Positions 14,392-14,616 of a stretch of DNA of 14,616 nt are shown here, one piece after another. A model generated the notes under the pieces. That model saw only the letters and a list, made by a program, of their open reading frames with translations, was not told the DNA's origin and did no database searches. Position 1 is the stretch's first letter; every line of letters begins with the position of its first letter. A program made the position numbers and the translations under genes. The stretch is from positions 1 through 14,616 of the forward strand of contig JWZX01000006.1 in the NCBI GenBank assembly GCA_001275005.1, given 5' to 3'. This DNA is from Chrysochromulina tobinii. Its lineage: Eukaryota; Haptophyta; Prymnesiales; Chrysochromulinaceae.

Positions 14392-14616
14392 GCTCAACCC
14401 GGACTTATTTCGTGACGGTATGCTCAACCCGGACTTATCAAGTCCGGGTTGAGCTAAGTCCGGGTTGAGCATATGGTTTGCGTGCTCAACCCGGACTTAG
14501 CTAGTGTGACCGTGAATTCACAGCTTCCTAAGTCCGGGTTGAGCATATGGTTTGCGTGCTCAACCCGGACTTAGCTAGTGTGACCGTGAATTCACAGTGG
14601 CTAAGTCCGGGTTGAG
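14392..14616. repeat. Array of perfect hairpins in about 74-bp tandem units, continuing past the window edge
   Basis: The core GCTCAACCCGGACTTAG and its reverse complement occur eight times: forward at 14392, 14422, 14484 and 14558; reverse at 14440, 14455, 14528 and 14601 (cut by the edge). Two full units each hold a perfect 17-bp inverted repeat with a 13-nt loop (14454-14470/14484-14500 and 14528-14544/14558-14574). A spacer follows that contains the palindrome GTGAATTCAC. Spacing between units is 74 then 73 bp. The left part, 14392-14454, is more degenerate. No coding role is likely, although the metallopeptidase frame stays open through it. Confidence 0.93.

Noticed and set aside
14308-14472. 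The N-terminal extension of the metallopeptidase frame to the ATG at 14472
   Set aside because: Its residues (repeated NPDL and KSGLS) are simply the two strands of the hairpin repeat translated, so it is unlikely to be native protein.
14392-14616. A CRISPR-like array
   Set aside because: The repeats alternate in orientation, the spacers are themselves repeated, and the context is eukaryotic.

Overview
The window looks like nuclear DNA of a eukaryotic microbe. It carries a kinesin motor gene with a GT-AG intron, a Ras/Rab-type GTPase, a eukaryote-type HGPRT and a gametolysin-like (M11) metallopeptidase, plus short intergenic gaps, GC-rich coding DNA and both strands in use. The gene mix and the intron style (short introns flanked by direct repeats) fit an alga such as a haptophyte or a similar protist. 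That placement is inference. Alternative GTG/TTG starts do not apply in a eukaryote, so I used ATG starts throughout.

Layout, left to right: 1-1315 has no supportable gene. 1316-3211 (-) is an aspartyl/asparaginyl beta-hydroxylase-type 2-oxoglutarate (2OG) oxygenase with a helical N-terminal region. It is divergent, across about 160 bp, from 3373-4647 (+), a small GTPase with a hydrophobic stretch, a three-copy 21-residue repeat and a proline-rich tail. 4916-5992 (-) is an isopenicillin-N-synthase-like 2OG-Fe(II) dioxygenase, convergent with the GTPase. 6304-6858 (-) is a small coiled-coil protein of unknown function. 6955-10767 (-) is a kinesin, probably kinesin-12/KIF15-like, with a very long alanine/glutamate-rich coiled-coil tail. 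It is divergent, across about 210 bp, from 10977-11639 (+), hypoxanthine-guanine phosphoribosyltransferase. A convergent, partly AT-rich gap follows, then 12496-14307 (-), an M11-like metallopeptidase whose frame is broken. The right edge (14392-14616) is an array of perfect hairpins running out of the window.

The genes do not form one pathway: purine salvage, microtubule motor, two unrelated 2OG oxygenases, a GTPase and a secreted-type protease are ordinary neighbours in a compact genome.

The most interesting signal is inside the kinesin gene. One clear intron is flanked by a 9-bp direct repeat. A second in-frame intron candidate is made of three tandem copies and flanked by a 7-bp direct repeat. 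A 42-bp exonic segment containing AGGT is triplicated so that each extra copy can be read as a GT...AG intron. Together these look like recent intron births, by introner-type insertion and/or tandem duplication, caught in one gene.
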